A program made the position numbers and the translations under genes. Under the pieces are notes generated by a model. It saw only the letters and a list, made by a program, of their open reading frames with translations. It did not search any database and was not told the origin of the DNA. A DNA stretch of 64,000 bases from Gammaproteobacteria bacterium 45_16_T64. GTDB taxonomy: Bacteria > Pseudomonadota > Gammaproteobacteria > Pseudomonadales > Ketobacteraceae. Positions 19,213 through 27,576 of this stretch are shown one piece after another (positions within the stretch are counted from its first letter, which is position 1; each line of letters begins with the position of its first letter). Location of the stretch: assembly GCA_002162955.1 (NCBI GenBank), contig MABD01000012.1, positions 25,566 to 89,565 on the forward strand. Direction: 5' to 3'.

Positions 19213-20817
19213 ATGAAGATTTATCAAAAACTATTGCTTGGATTTATCCTAATCTCGCTATTGGTACTCCTTGTCGGCAGCATTTCAATATTTAGTGACG
19301 ATCAAATATCGAATGATATATCCCAACTGGTCAATAGCTCCCTGAAAGAGGCAGAGGGTGCTGCCAAAATGAATTATGCGCTACAAAAAACTCAGCTAAA
19401 TGCTCAACGATTATTATCAGAAAGGCTCCGTGAGATTGTAGAACCAGCTGAAGCCGCTAGCGCAATAGTTGCTGCAACAAGAGCAAATATGGAAATACAC
19501 AAAGCTATCGTGGATTTTGAAAAATGGTTGATCAAAGGTAGAGAAGCAACAAACCAAGGCGTTGTCCTTGCTGGTAAGGCTGGGGAAAAAGATCAAGTTA
19601 AAGAAGAGAAGGAAGATCTACTCATTCTAAACAATATTGGGCTCCAATTTACAGAGTATAAGGCGGCTCTATCGCAGTTCATTGTACTAACCAAGGAGGA
19701 TCTCGATGATGCTGATGAATGGCTAAAAGACGTAGTGAACCCTTTGCTAATCAACGTGACGCAAAGGGTTCATAGCTATCAGGAAGACACGGAAGGAGAA
19801 TTACATGCTGAAGCTGGGGAAATAAGAGAGGCCGCAGAGGGGAATACCAAAATAATGCTCACCACCACCGCAATAGCTCTCTGTATGGCTTTGATATTAG
19901 GTTTAAGTAGTGCGCATGCGATTACAAAGCCTCTTGTTGACCTGAAGATAGCGGTGACTGCTATAGGCGCTGGAAAGTTAGATACGAGATTGGTGGTTAA
20001 TAGTAACGATGAAATTGGCGTCCTTCTAGACTCCTTCAACAATATGGCAAAGGATATTGAGTCTGCTAATAGCGAGTTAAAGAATAGTCAACACCAACTT
20101 CTTCAAACTGCAAAGCTAGCTTCTATCGGAGAAATATCTGCAGGGCTGGCCCATGAGCTCAACCAGCCATTAGGTACGATTGGAATGATCGCCGAATTCG
20201 CCACCAAATTACTAGACGATAGCAACTTTGACAGAGACAACTTTAGACAAAAAATGCAGAAAATCACAACTCAGGTTGACCGCGCAACAAGAATCATCAC
20301 TCATTTAAAAATATTCAGCCGAAAAGAAGAACATGAATCGGAAGAAAAAGATATCAACTGGATCATCGAAGAGTCTTTGGTTCTATTAAAAGAACCATTA
20401 AAGCTATGCGATATCTCCCTGGATATCGAACTCGGTGATAGATTGCCAAAAATTATATGTAATTACATCCAAATAGATCAAGTGTTGATAAATCTAATAA
20501 AGAACGCACAGGATTCCTTTGACAACTTTGACAACTTTGACAACTCTTATAATAAACTAATAACCGTACGCAGTTATGAAAAAAATGAGACTATCTGTAT
20601 AGACGTTGAAGATAATGGGTCCGGCATGTCCGAGTCAGTTGTTGATAGGGTATTTGATCCTTTTTTTACCACAAAACCTGTTGGCAAAGGTGCCGGCCTT
20701 GGAATGTCGATTAGTTACGGGATAGTAAAAGAACACAAAGGAATATTATCTGTAACCACCCGTGAAGGAAAAGGCACCCTCTTTACTGTCGCACTTCCCA
20801 TGAAAGAATTAACCTAA
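19213..20817 (+). CDS. Membrane-bound sensor histidine kinase (HAMP-HisKA-HATPase)
   Basis: Inner-membrane kinase of 534 residues. TM1 is about 7-26, a helical periplasmic sensor spans about 28-212, TM2 is about 214-236, then HAMP about 237-290. The H-box is GLAHELNQPLG with phospho-acceptor His 314. The ATPase domain has N-box NLIKNAQDSF, G1 DNGSGMS, the F-box DPFFTTKP and G2 GKGAGLGMSISYGI. The HELNQPLG form is typical of NtrB/DctB-like kinases. A nine-base triplicated repeat encodes FDNFDNFDN just after the N-box (residues 436-444), in the loop between N and G1. It lies 26 bases before a receiver protein gene, its likely partner. The ligand is unknown. Confidence 0.92.
   Translation: MKIYQKLLLGFILISLLVLLVGSISIFSDDQISNDISQLVNSSLKEAEGAAKMNYALQKTQLNAQRLLSERLREIVEPAEAASAIVAATRANMEIHKAIVDFEKWLIKGREATNQGVVLAGKAGEKDQVKEEKEDLLILNNIGLQFTEYKAALSQFIVLTKEDLDDADEWLKDVVNPLLINVTQRVHSYQEDTEGELHAEAGEIREAAEGNTKIMLTTTAIALCMALILGLSSAHAITKPLVDLKIAVTAIGAGKLDTRLVVNSNDEIGVLLDSFNNMAKDIESANSELKNSQHQLLQTAKLASIGEISAGLAHELNQPLGTIGMIAEFATKLLDDSNFDRDNFRQKMQKITTQVDRATRIITHLKIFSRKEEHESEEKDINWIIEESLVLLKEPLKLCDISLDIELGDRLPKIICNYIQIDQVLINLIKNAQDSFDNFDNFDNSYNKLITVRSYEKNETICIDVEDNGSGMSESVVDRVFDPFFTTKPVGKGAGLGMSISYGIVKEHKGILSVTTREGKGTLFTVALPMKELT
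20518..20544 (+). repeat. In-frame 9-bp tandem repeat, three copies
   Basis: TTTGACAAC occurs three times in tandem inside the kinase gene, encoding FDNFDNFDN. Copy-number change by 9 bp would keep the frame. Confidence 0.9.
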
Positions 20818-20843
20818 TTCACTCTACACATACTGGTTTCACT

Positions 20844-21215
20844 ATGAACAAGATACTACTGATTGATGATGACAAAGACTTTAATGATACATTGAAAGAA
20901 TTTCTAGAATACGAAGGATTTAGCGTTATCTGTGCTTATAACGGAAAAGAAGGTCTTTCATTAATACGTAAAGAAAAGCCAGACTTGATCATAACAGATA
21001 TCGTTATGCCAAATGTTGATGGTCTCGAAGTTTTGGTTGAACTACAAAGAGAACCCTTGTCGTTTCCCACAAAAATAATAGCCATATCCGGGGGTGGTCG
21101 CATTGATGGGGAATACTACCTTGATACCGCTGAGGCGTTTAACACCGATTATACGTTCGAAAAGCCGTTAGTTGTCGGGGAATTACTCAAGGCAATTAGG
21201 GAATTATTGAACTGA
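20844..21215 (+). CDS. Single-domain response regulator (CheY-like)
   Basis: A 123-residue stand-alone receiver. Acidic pocket IDDDKD, phospho-acceptor Asp 52 in IITDIVMPNVDG, the conserved Ser in AISGGG, and the Lys in FEKPL are all present, so it should be phosphorylatable. There is no output domain, so it probably acts by protein contact or as a phosphorelay intermediate. The upstream kinase gene ends 26 bases before it, making that kinase the likely phospho-donor. No strong ribosome site is seen before the ATG. Confidence 0.9.
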   Translation: MNKILLIDDDKDFNDTLKEFLEYEGFSVICAYNGKEGLSLIRKEKPDLIITDIVMPNVDGLEVLVELQREPLSFPTKIIAISGGGRIDGEYYLDTAEAFNTDYTFEKPLVVGELLKAIRELLN

Positions 21216-21397
21216 CGTTATCCATCAGTGTTCATTGCAAAGATATTTTTAAACCATAGCCCTCTTTAGTCCATCGTAATATATGGCTATATTGTTTTTA
21301 TATAACAGCAGAAAAAGCATAGAAGTGCTATATAGTAGTATACGACTTTGATTGAGTTAGTTCTTTTGGTTCAGTAATCTAAGGGCAACAATAAAAC

Positions 21398-22507
21398 ATG
21401 CCAACTCCTACCAAAATTTTACTCATTGACCATGATGAATGTGACATCGATACACTGGAATATATGCTGCAAAAAGACTATCTCATTAGCAGCCTGGATG
21501 ACAGTGAAAAAGTCGTAGAACGCGCGACATGTATCCGACCCAATATCGTCATCGTCAATCCCGAAATGCCGAACTTACCCATCAAAGCATTATGCGACAA
21601 ATTAAAGACACTACGACCACCAAGCTCTCTGTTGTTCCTATCATCTACAAACACCATCGAACTATGTATGGAAGCCTACGAAAATGGTGCCGACGACTTC
21701 ATTCTAAAGCCATTCAATCCTATTGAAATACATGAAAAGATCCGTGTACTTACCCGAAACATAGCTATCAAACAAAAACTCGAAATGGCAAGTGAAACTG
21801 CTCGTGTCGCGATGGAAAATAGTTTTGAACTAGGTACTATCATTACTTTTATGGAGTCGATGGGGGCATGCACTGATTACGATGAACTTAGTCTATCATT
21901 TTTCAATGCAATCGAAGACTTTGGTTTAAGTGGGTCTCTCCAGATAAGAGGAAGCTTCGGATCCCTGAATTTTAGATGCGCAAATGATTCTCTCGACGCC
22001 ACAATTTTAAGTGATTATCAGGGAGAAAAAAAGACCATAGAGCAACCTCAAAAGATGATAATTCATCACAATAACATTTCGGTAATTCTTAGGGATCTCC
22101 CCTCTCCTGAATCCATGAAATATGGACGCCTCAAGGATCACCTTTGCATTATGGTCAACTCTACGGTTTCTAGAGTGACCAGTTTAGCTCTGCAAATGGA
22201 ATTGGAAGAGAAAAGGGAATTTGGCGTAGAAGAAACACTAAAAATGACGTCTACTATCAAGGAGAAATTCCAGCAAAGCTATGCACTGTATCAAAGTAAT
22301 GCCGATAGCCGCGTCTCTGACTTTGGACAACAAATGGAAGCTGTATTTTTCTCTCTATCACTCGACTATCAACAAGAAGAGTTACTACTGGACTCTATGC
22401 GCTCTCTCCTTCTTGAAATGTCTGATTCAACGGCCCTAAAGACGATGTTGAACAAGAATATAGACGAATTATTACATGCAGTAACCCTCCTACTTGGTGA
22501 TCAATAG
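21398..22507 (+). CDS. Pseudo-receiver domain protein with unknown C-terminal domain
   Basis: 369 residues. Residues ~6-125 form a receiver fold with the acidic pocket (LLIDHDECD), the conserved Ser/Thr (LFLSST) and the Lys (FILKPFN), but the phospho-acceptor position is Asn 54 (IVIVNPEMP) instead of Asp. It should therefore not be phosphorylated in the usual way. A coiled-coil linker (~125-145) leads to a ~230-residue C-terminal region that I do not recognise; it is helix-rich at its end. This type of protein occurs next to chemotaxis and c-di-GMP genes in related bacteria (recollection). Its own promoter likely lies in the 182-base gap after the receiver gene. Confidence 0.8.
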   Translation: MPTPTKILLIDHDECDIDTLEYMLQKDYLISSLDDSEKVVERATCIRPNIVIVNPEMPNLPIKALCDKLKTLRPPSSLLFLSSTNTIELCMEAYENGADDFILKPFNPIEIHEKIRVLTRNIAIKQKLEMASETARVAMENSFELGTIITFMESMGACTDYDELSLSFFNAIEDFGLSGSLQIRGSFGSLNFRCANDSLDATILSDYQGEKKTIEQPQKMIIHHNNISVILRDLPSPESMKYGRLKDHLCIMVNSTVSRVTSLALQMELEEKREFGVEETLKMTSTIKEKFQQSYALYQSNADSRVSDFGQQMEAVFFSLSLDYQQEELLLDSMRSLLLEMSDSTALKTMLNKNIDELLHAVTLLLGDQ

Positions 22508-22708
22508 GTGATTTTGTTAGGGTCTGGGTTCTCTATCATATCACTTCTATCATTGTTGATATTGAAGTAAGACCTGGTCAATTGACCACAAAGCTCCTCA
22601 TCAAGAAGAACCAAGTTGAGTCAAAAAGGTCATCATTTTCGGCCAATGAACAGTAATAATACGTATTAACTTGCACTAAAAATACACATGAATATACGCA
22701 AAGGTCAC

Positions 22709-23443
22709 CTATTTTGGTGATTCCTTTTGAATATTAGAATCTCTAATAAACATAGCGAATTTTTCGTTATCCCCGTTAAAACGGTCTACATCAACCGCCC
22801 CCTCTATACCTGCTACCTTTCCAGTGTCCGAATATTGCCATAAAGACCAATCACGTCCTCTCCAGGCACCTGGTAGGAATTCGAAGGATTTGGTGTAATC
22901 TGCAACCCATAAGGTATATTCCGCCAGCCTAGTATCCGTTAAAAATTCATTGGCAAAGCTCACATCGGTATACAAAATAGGACGGCGCCCTGTTGCCTCC
23001 TTTACGGTTTTCAACCATTCGAGCACGCCGAGCAGCAACTTCTCCTTCGAGACATGGTCAGTTATCTCTACATCCAATATCGGAGGAATATCAACTGACC
23101 TAAACTTTCGCACGGTGTTTAAATAATGATTAGCTTGGGCTACAGGGTCATCATCAGCATAGAAAAAATGGTAGGCTCCCCGCGTCAAATTGATTGCTCT
23201 TAAACTATGCCAATTCGCTTGAAATTGTGGATCCACATAGGTAATTCCGCCTGTCGCTTTAGCAATTGAAAAACCAAACTTCTGTCTATCCAATTGTGGC
23301 CAGTTTACAACGCCCTGGAAATGCGACACATCGATGCCTAATACATAACTAGTTTGTTTCGCGTGACTGACAGAAGAAGACATCACGTACCATGCTATCA
23401 TTGGCACGAAAAACAGGAACAAAGACAATACTTTCTTAAACAT
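22709..23443 (-). CDS. Exported GH25 family muramidase
   Basis: Glycoside hydrolase family 25 (1,4-beta-N-acetylmuramidase) acting on peptidoglycan, 244 residues. It has a signal-type N-terminus (VLSLFLFFVPMIAWYV), then the GH25 landmarks: GIDVSHFQGVVNWPQL with the first catalytic Asp, AKATGGITYVDP, GAYHFFYA, and the DxE pair in PPILDVEITD, ending with WSLWQYSDTG and VDVDRFNGD. Only the catalytic domain is present; there is no cell-wall-binding repeat. Ribosome site GGGATGG precedes the ATG. Convergent with the pseudo-receiver gene, with ~200 bases between holding a 14-base palindrome (TGGTCAATTGACCA, 22575-22588). A housekeeping wall hydrolase or a toxin against competitors are both possible. 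Confidence 0.9.
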   Translation of the reverse strand: MFKKVLSLFLFFVPMIAWYVMSSSVSHAKQTSYVLGIDVSHFQGVVNWPQLDRQKFGFSIAKATGGITYVDPQFQANWHSLRAINLTRGAYHFFYADDDPVAQANHYLNTVRKFRSVDIPPILDVEITDHVSKEKLLLGVLEWLKTVKEATGRRPILYTDVSFANEFLTDTRLAEYTLWVADYTKSFEFLPGAWRGRDWSLWQYSDTGKVAGIEGAVDVDRFNGDNEKFAMFIRDSNIQKESPK

Positions 23444-23815
23444 GAGATACCATCCCTCGACTTCTCATTTAATATTTAGCCCAGTAATCCCATATTGCAG
23501 AGTACAATGTCCCGCGATATAGGCTTCCCTCGCCTATATGAGTAAAGATGCCTTTTCTTATTAGCACAAGGAATTTACAGCATACTGCACTGATTAAATT
23601 GGAATAATAAACAACCAACGAACCATCACTAAGTCTCTAGATATTCACCCTTTTTCAGTTTAAACCCGATTAGGGATTTCTAGGGTGTTTAGTCTTTTTA
23701 CTCATAATCATATGGAATTATGTTTGTTCATATCCACTCCTAATACGGGGTAACATATGGTAGGGACGAGTGTCTGTATTGATAGTAACCGTTTCATCAT
23801 AGTATTGGGTGTTGT
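23444..23815. other. Divergent intergenic region with a hairpin
   Basis: 372 bases between the GH25 gene and the cNMP-binding gene, which diverge, so both promoters should be here. A perfect hairpin (ATATAGGC, 7-base loop, GCCTATAT) lies at 23517-23539. It has no T-run and could be an operator. No open frame worth calling was seen. Confidence 0.4.
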
Positions 23816-24910
23816 ATGAATAATCGAATAGTAGGTATCGACAAAAATTTGTGCGACAGGTTTACTCCGTTAAAGGATATCCCCAACAGTATGCGGGAGG
23901 AGCTACTCATTCACGCAAAGGTTACCGGCTTTGATGTATACAGCAACATAATATCCCATTTAGAAAACCCACATATGGTCCATTTTCTGATAGAAGGTTG
24001 CGCCGACATTCGTCATTCATTCGACCGACGAAAAAACCTCTCCAGTAATGATCCTAAATGTACTTTTCCTCTTGAAGAATTAATAACTATCGGTGGTAAT
24101 ATTCGCGCGATCACCCCCTGCAAGGTGCTGATCGTAAACAGAAATTATCTAAAAGAAATTCAGATAAAATCGAGAGCAACAATAAACCACAAAAATCGTA
24201 ATAGAGATAATACATCATTATTCTTGTCGGATTTTATCGAAAAAGACAGTAACTCACATTGGAAGACCCTGTTTTATCAATCGCAATTAGCGTTGAGCTT
24301 AACGCCAAAGCAAATACATAAGGTTTTTCGTGGGCTTAGGGATATCTTCGTTCACGAAGGTGAATACGTAATAAAACACCAAACTAAGGGGGAGTTTTTC
24401 TACATTCTAAAAGACGGTCACGCAGTTATACTACCCGACGAAAAAGGGGAATACTATGGTGACAAATATAACGTGTCTTTGGGTGGGTATTTTGGAGAAG
24501 AAGCATTGATTTCCGGACTACCCCGTAATGCGGATATAATCATGAAATCCGACGGCATAGTCGGTAGGTTGGATAAAAAGGACTTTGACGAGTATGTTAA
24601 AAAGTCACTTGTACGCACCCCATCGTTAGCCTTGTTACACAATTTGGCGAACCCCATCTTCTGTGATGTCCGTACTCCAACTGAATACAAACGAGATCAT
24701 ATGCCGCATAGTATCAATGTGCCGGTAGGAAAGATCAGAAAGTACATAAGCTCGTTTGATCGTAAATTATCTTACGTCGTTACTCCTGAAGGTGGAAGTA
24801 AAAGCGAACTTGCAACTTACCTAATGCGTCAGGCAGGTATTGACGTGTACTATATGGATTCATTATTACGCAAGCAATTTATACAAGAAACAGAAGGCCT
24901 CAGAGCCTAG
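23816..24910 (+). CDS. Cyclic-nucleotide-binding-domain protein with inactive rhodanese-like domain
   Basis: 364 residues, cytoplasmic. The N-terminal ~125 residues look like a degenerate cNMP-binding beta-roll. A clearer cNMP-binding domain spans about 150-265, with FHEG-like IFVHEGEYVIKH, YILKDGHAV and the phosphate-binding cassette FGEEALISGLPRNADI. Residues ~270-360 resemble rhodanese (FCDVRTPTEYKRDHMPHSINVP and the LMRQAGIDVYYMD end), but the catalytic Cys loop reads TPEGGSKS, so sulphur transfer is unlikely. No DNA-binding helix-turn-helix is seen, so it is not a CRP-type regulator. Its stop abuts the stop of amrA on the other strand with no gap. A c-di-GMP- or cAMP-sensing adaptor role is only inferred. 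Confidence 0.82.
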   Translation: MNNRIVGIDKNLCDRFTPLKDIPNSMREELLIHAKVTGFDVYSNIISHLENPHMVHFLIEGCADIRHSFDRRKNLSSNDPKCTFPLEELITIGGNIRAITPCKVLIVNRNYLKEIQIKSRATINHKNRNRDNTSLFLSDFIEKDSNSHWKTLFYQSQLALSLTPKQIHKVFRGLRDIFVHEGEYVIKHQTKGEFFYILKDGHAVILPDEKGEYYGDKYNVSLGGYFGEEALISGLPRNADIIMKSDGIVGRLDKKDFDEYVKKSLVRTPSLALLHNLANPIFCDVRTPTEYKRDHMPHSINVPVGKIRKYISSFDRKLSYVVTPEGGSKSELATYLMRQAGIDVYYMDSLLRKQFIQETEGLRA

Positions 24911-25477
24911 TCACTCTTTAAAAATGATAGTTCTATAACGAGAACACCTTAAGGAACTAGACCAATAATCACTTGGCAAACCGGCTTTTCTTTTTAATTC
25001 TGTCAGAAATACTCTTGCCGTAGGTAAACTATCCCATACGATAGGTAAAAAGGTGCCTCTATGGTGTTCCTCCTCTAACACCAAACCATCTTCATAGGGA
25101 ATAATTTGCCTAATCAAGTCGTCTTCATTTGTGAATTGAATTTCCTCGAGTGGGCCAAGCACAGAGATACCTATTGTCAGCGTTGCTAACTCTTCATTTG
25201 TAACTTGAGGAAAGCGGGAGTCTTGAAAAGCGGAACTGTAGGCGTTACCACATATATCGTCAATGAGAGACCTGTACGGCTCTAGTGTCCCTATACATCC
25301 CCTTAGCTGCCCATGAATAGTCAGAGTGACAAAACATGCCCCCATACCTACCAATAGGTTATCAGTTGCTTTGGGGGGATTCATTTTGTGCCCCGTTAAC
25401 AATCCATGCCTAATCGATTCTCTAGCTAACGCTAAACACTGGGTGCGTTGTTCAGCATCTATAAGGTTGCCACCCAT
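24911..25477 (-). CDS. amrA: AmmeMemoRadiSam system protein A (AMMECR1 family)
   Basis: AMMECR1-family protein of 188 residues, cytoplasmic. The hallmark LRGCIGTLEP is present, with the usual surrounding pattern (GACFVTL, SAFQDSRFPQV, ISVLGPLEEI, GLVLEE, and a C-terminal Trp/Phe-rich region). ATG 25477 is chosen because GAGGAG lies 7 bases upstream; an in-frame TTG precedes it. It sits 41 bases after amrB and across from the radical SAM gene, giving the full Amme-Memo-RadiSam set. The biochemical function of the set is not established. Confidence 0.93.
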   Translation of the reverse strand: MGGNLIDAEQRTQCLALARESIRHGLLTGHKMNPPKATDNLLVGMGACFVTLTIHGQLRGCIGTLEPYRSLIDDICGNAYSSAFQDSRFPQVTNEELATLTIGISVLGPLEEIQFTNEDDLIRQIIPYEDGLVLEEEHHRGTFLPIVWDSLPTARVFLTELKRKAGLPSDYWSSSLRCSRYRTIIFKE

Positions 25478-25518
25478 CAAAACACTCCTCGATAATTGAA
25501 GTACTAGAAATTTATGTA

Positions 25519-26298
25519 TTAATAGAGAGCAAAGCTACCGTAACCCACAACACGCTGCTTATCCCCACTGGTATCACCTGAGTTACGCAATGCAAGTTGC
25601 TCAATGTGCAATCCCATTTTTTTTGCATAGTAGAGCATCCCGTTAAGCGGTCGACAGCCACAGGCCTCATCTCCACTTAAACTAGATTCTAGCGCCATGA
25701 TTTTGATCGCCGTATCAGAATCCATTTTCATTGCTTGGTTATAAGATAGGAAATGGCTTAAGTCTGTACTAATTACGATGAGCGTTTCTGCCTCCCCCCA
25801 TACGACATCTAACACCTTGGCCACATCAACAGCACTACACTCCCCTACAACCAAGGGTACCAAAGAAAACTTACCAATAACCTCTTGTAGAAAAGGTAAG
25901 TGTACCTCAAGGCTGTGTTCTAGCTCATGTGCTTCATCACTAGCCTCTACAAAAGAAAGGCGGTTAATTCGTTCTATTAGCTTAAGGTCCAAGGGTATAT
26001 CACCTAATGGCGTTGAAAAGGCACTGACTGAAGGGATGGCAACGCCGACAACCGGTACCCGATGACATGGCCCCAACAATATCACTCGCTCAATTTTGTC
26101 GTCACTTTTCTCTAACAACTTATAGGCCTCAGCAGCCACTTGACCAGAATATATGTATCCAGCATGAGGCACGACGAGTACTTTAGGCACTAACTCTCTA
26201 TCCCGAGACGCTTTCAAAAAGCGAGTGACAGCCCCTTTCAATTCCACTGGGTTACTAGGATAGAACATTCCAGATACTGCTGCTGACCGGATATCCAT
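25519..26298 (-). CDS. amrB: AmmeMemoRadiSam system protein B (MEMO1 family)
   Basis: MEMO-family protein of 259 residues, related in fold to class III extradiol dioxygenases. The family residues are visible: AAVSGMFYP at the N-terminus, VVPHAGYIYSGQVA and GPCHRVP with conserved His, EHSLEVHLPFLQ, STDLSHF, CGCRPLNGML and the C-terminal VVGYGSFAL. These His and Cys residues form the metal or ligand pocket in the family. Ribosome site TAGGAGAG precedes the ATG. First gene of the amrB-amrA operon, divergent from amrS with ~147 bases shared upstream. Function of the system remains unproven. Confidence 0.94.
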   Translation of the reverse strand: MDIRSAAVSGMFYPSNPVELKGAVTRFLKASRDRELVPKVLVVPHAGYIYSGQVAAEAYKLLEKSDDKIERVILLGPCHRVPVVGVAIPSVSAFSTPLGDIPLDLKLIERINRLSFVEASDEAHELEHSLEVHLPFLQEVIGKFSLVPLVVGECSAVDVAKVLDVVWGEAETLIVISTDLSHFLSYNQAMKMDSDTAIKIMALESSLSGDEACGCRPLNGMLYYAKKMGLHIEQLALRNSGDTSGDKQRVVGYGSFALY

Positions 26299-26445
26299 TC
26301 AAACTCTCCTAAGAGGCAAATGATACATTTACCGTGCAATACACTTTCAAATTTGATATTAGATCCTCATACTACTAATTAGTACCACTTTCCGGGACAA
26401 AATTATAGGCTGGGATTATCGCTAACCCCAAAACGGGAGGCTTTC

Positions 26446-27531
26446 GTGAGTGTTAGTTTATCGGACAAATTTTCAGTACCTGCACGTTACTGGCATACCC
26501 TTGATGATGGCCGAATTCAATGCGACCTATGCCCCCGGTATTGTAAATTACACGAAGGTCAACGTGGCCTGTGTTTTGTACGAAAAATGGAACACGGAAA
26601 AATGCACCTCACCACTTACGGTCGATCCAGTGGATTCTGTATTGATCCCATCGAGAAAAAACCGCTAAACCATTTTTTCCCTGGCTCATCAGTACTTTCA
26701 TTCGGCACTGCTGGATGCAATTTGAGCTGCAAATTCTGTCAAAATTGGGACATCAGTAAATCTCGGGAGTTAGACACGCTATCCAGTGAAGCAACCCCGC
26801 ACATGCTTGCGCAAGCCGCGAGTAATTATAGCTGCAGCAGTATTGCTTACACTTATAACGATCCTGTCATATTTCTTGAATATGCAACTGATGTTGCACA
26901 AGCTGCCCATGAATTCGGCATTAAGAATGTGGCTGTTACGGCAGGCTATATAGCTGAAGTTGCTCGAGACGAGTTTTTTAGACATATAGACGCCACCAAT
27001 GTTGACCTAAAGGCATTTAGTGAACGCTTCTATCACAAAATATGTGGAGGGCACCTACAAAACGTATTAGAAACATTACTATACCTTAAAAACGAAACGG
27101 CAATTTGGTTCGAAATTACGACACTTCTTATCCCCGGTGAAAATGACTCTGATAAGGAGTTGAATTTGATGTGTCAATGGATAGTAGAGACACTAGGACC
27201 AGATATACCACTTCACCTAACCGCTTTTCACCCTGAATGGAAAATGTTAGATAACCCTCGTACACCGCCTGAAACCCTAACAAGAGCTAGGGCGATAGCA
27301 ATCGATAACGGATTGCACTATGTATACACGGGTAACGTACATGATCCAGCGGGTAGCAGTACGTACTGCCCAGAATGCAAAAATTTGCTCATTGAGAGAG
27401 ACTGGTATGTTCTTGGTGCGTGGAATCTAACAGGAGGCAAGTGTTCTTATTGCGGAACAAAAATCCCAGGGAAATTTAGGTCAACTCCGGAGAGCTGGGG
27501 AAGTAAAAGAATACCAATTCATCTGTTATAA
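26446..27531 (+). CDS. amrS: AmmeMemoRadiSam system radical SAM enzyme
   Basis: Radical S-adenosylmethionine enzyme of 361 residues. The 4Fe-4S cluster motif CX3CX2C reads CNLSCKFC, followed by QNWDIS. The N-terminus carries a Cys-rich segment (CDLCPRYCKL, GLCFVR) typical of this subgroup and of pyruvate-formate-lyase-activating relatives. The C-terminus has a rubredoxin-like pair (YCPECKN and CSYCGTKIPG). The GTG start at 26446 is set by GGGAGG 6 bases upstream. It diverges from amrB/amrA. The substrate is unknown. It is followed by a strong bidirectional terminator shared with the desaturase gene. Confidence 0.95.
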   Translation: MSVSLSDKFSVPARYWHTLDDGRIQCDLCPRYCKLHEGQRGLCFVRKMEHGKMHLTTYGRSSGFCIDPIEKKPLNHFFPGSSVLSFGTAGCNLSCKFCQNWDISKSRELDTLSSEATPHMLAQAASNYSCSSIAYTYNDPVIFLEYATDVAQAAHEFGIKNVAVTAGYIAEVARDEFFRHIDATNVDLKAFSERFYHKICGGHLQNVLETLLYLKNETAIWFEITTLLIPGENDSDKELNLMCQWIVETLGPDIPLHLTAFHPEWKMLDNPRTPPETLTRARAIAIDNGLHYVYTGNVHDPAGSSTYCPECKNLLIERDWYVLGAWNLTGGKCSYCGTKIPGKFRSTPESWGSKRIPIHLL

Positions 27532-27537
27532 GGATGA

Positions 27538-27567
27538 AATAAAGGCGTAATTCCTTACGCCTTTATT
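27538..27567. terminator. Bidirectional terminator between amrS and the desaturase gene
   Basis: Perfect 13-base arms (AATAAAGGCGTAA and TTACGCCTTTATT) around a TTCC loop, A-rich on the left and T-rich on the right, exactly between two convergent stops. It should serve both transcripts. Confidence 0.9.
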
Positions 27568-27576
27568 CGTTAACGG

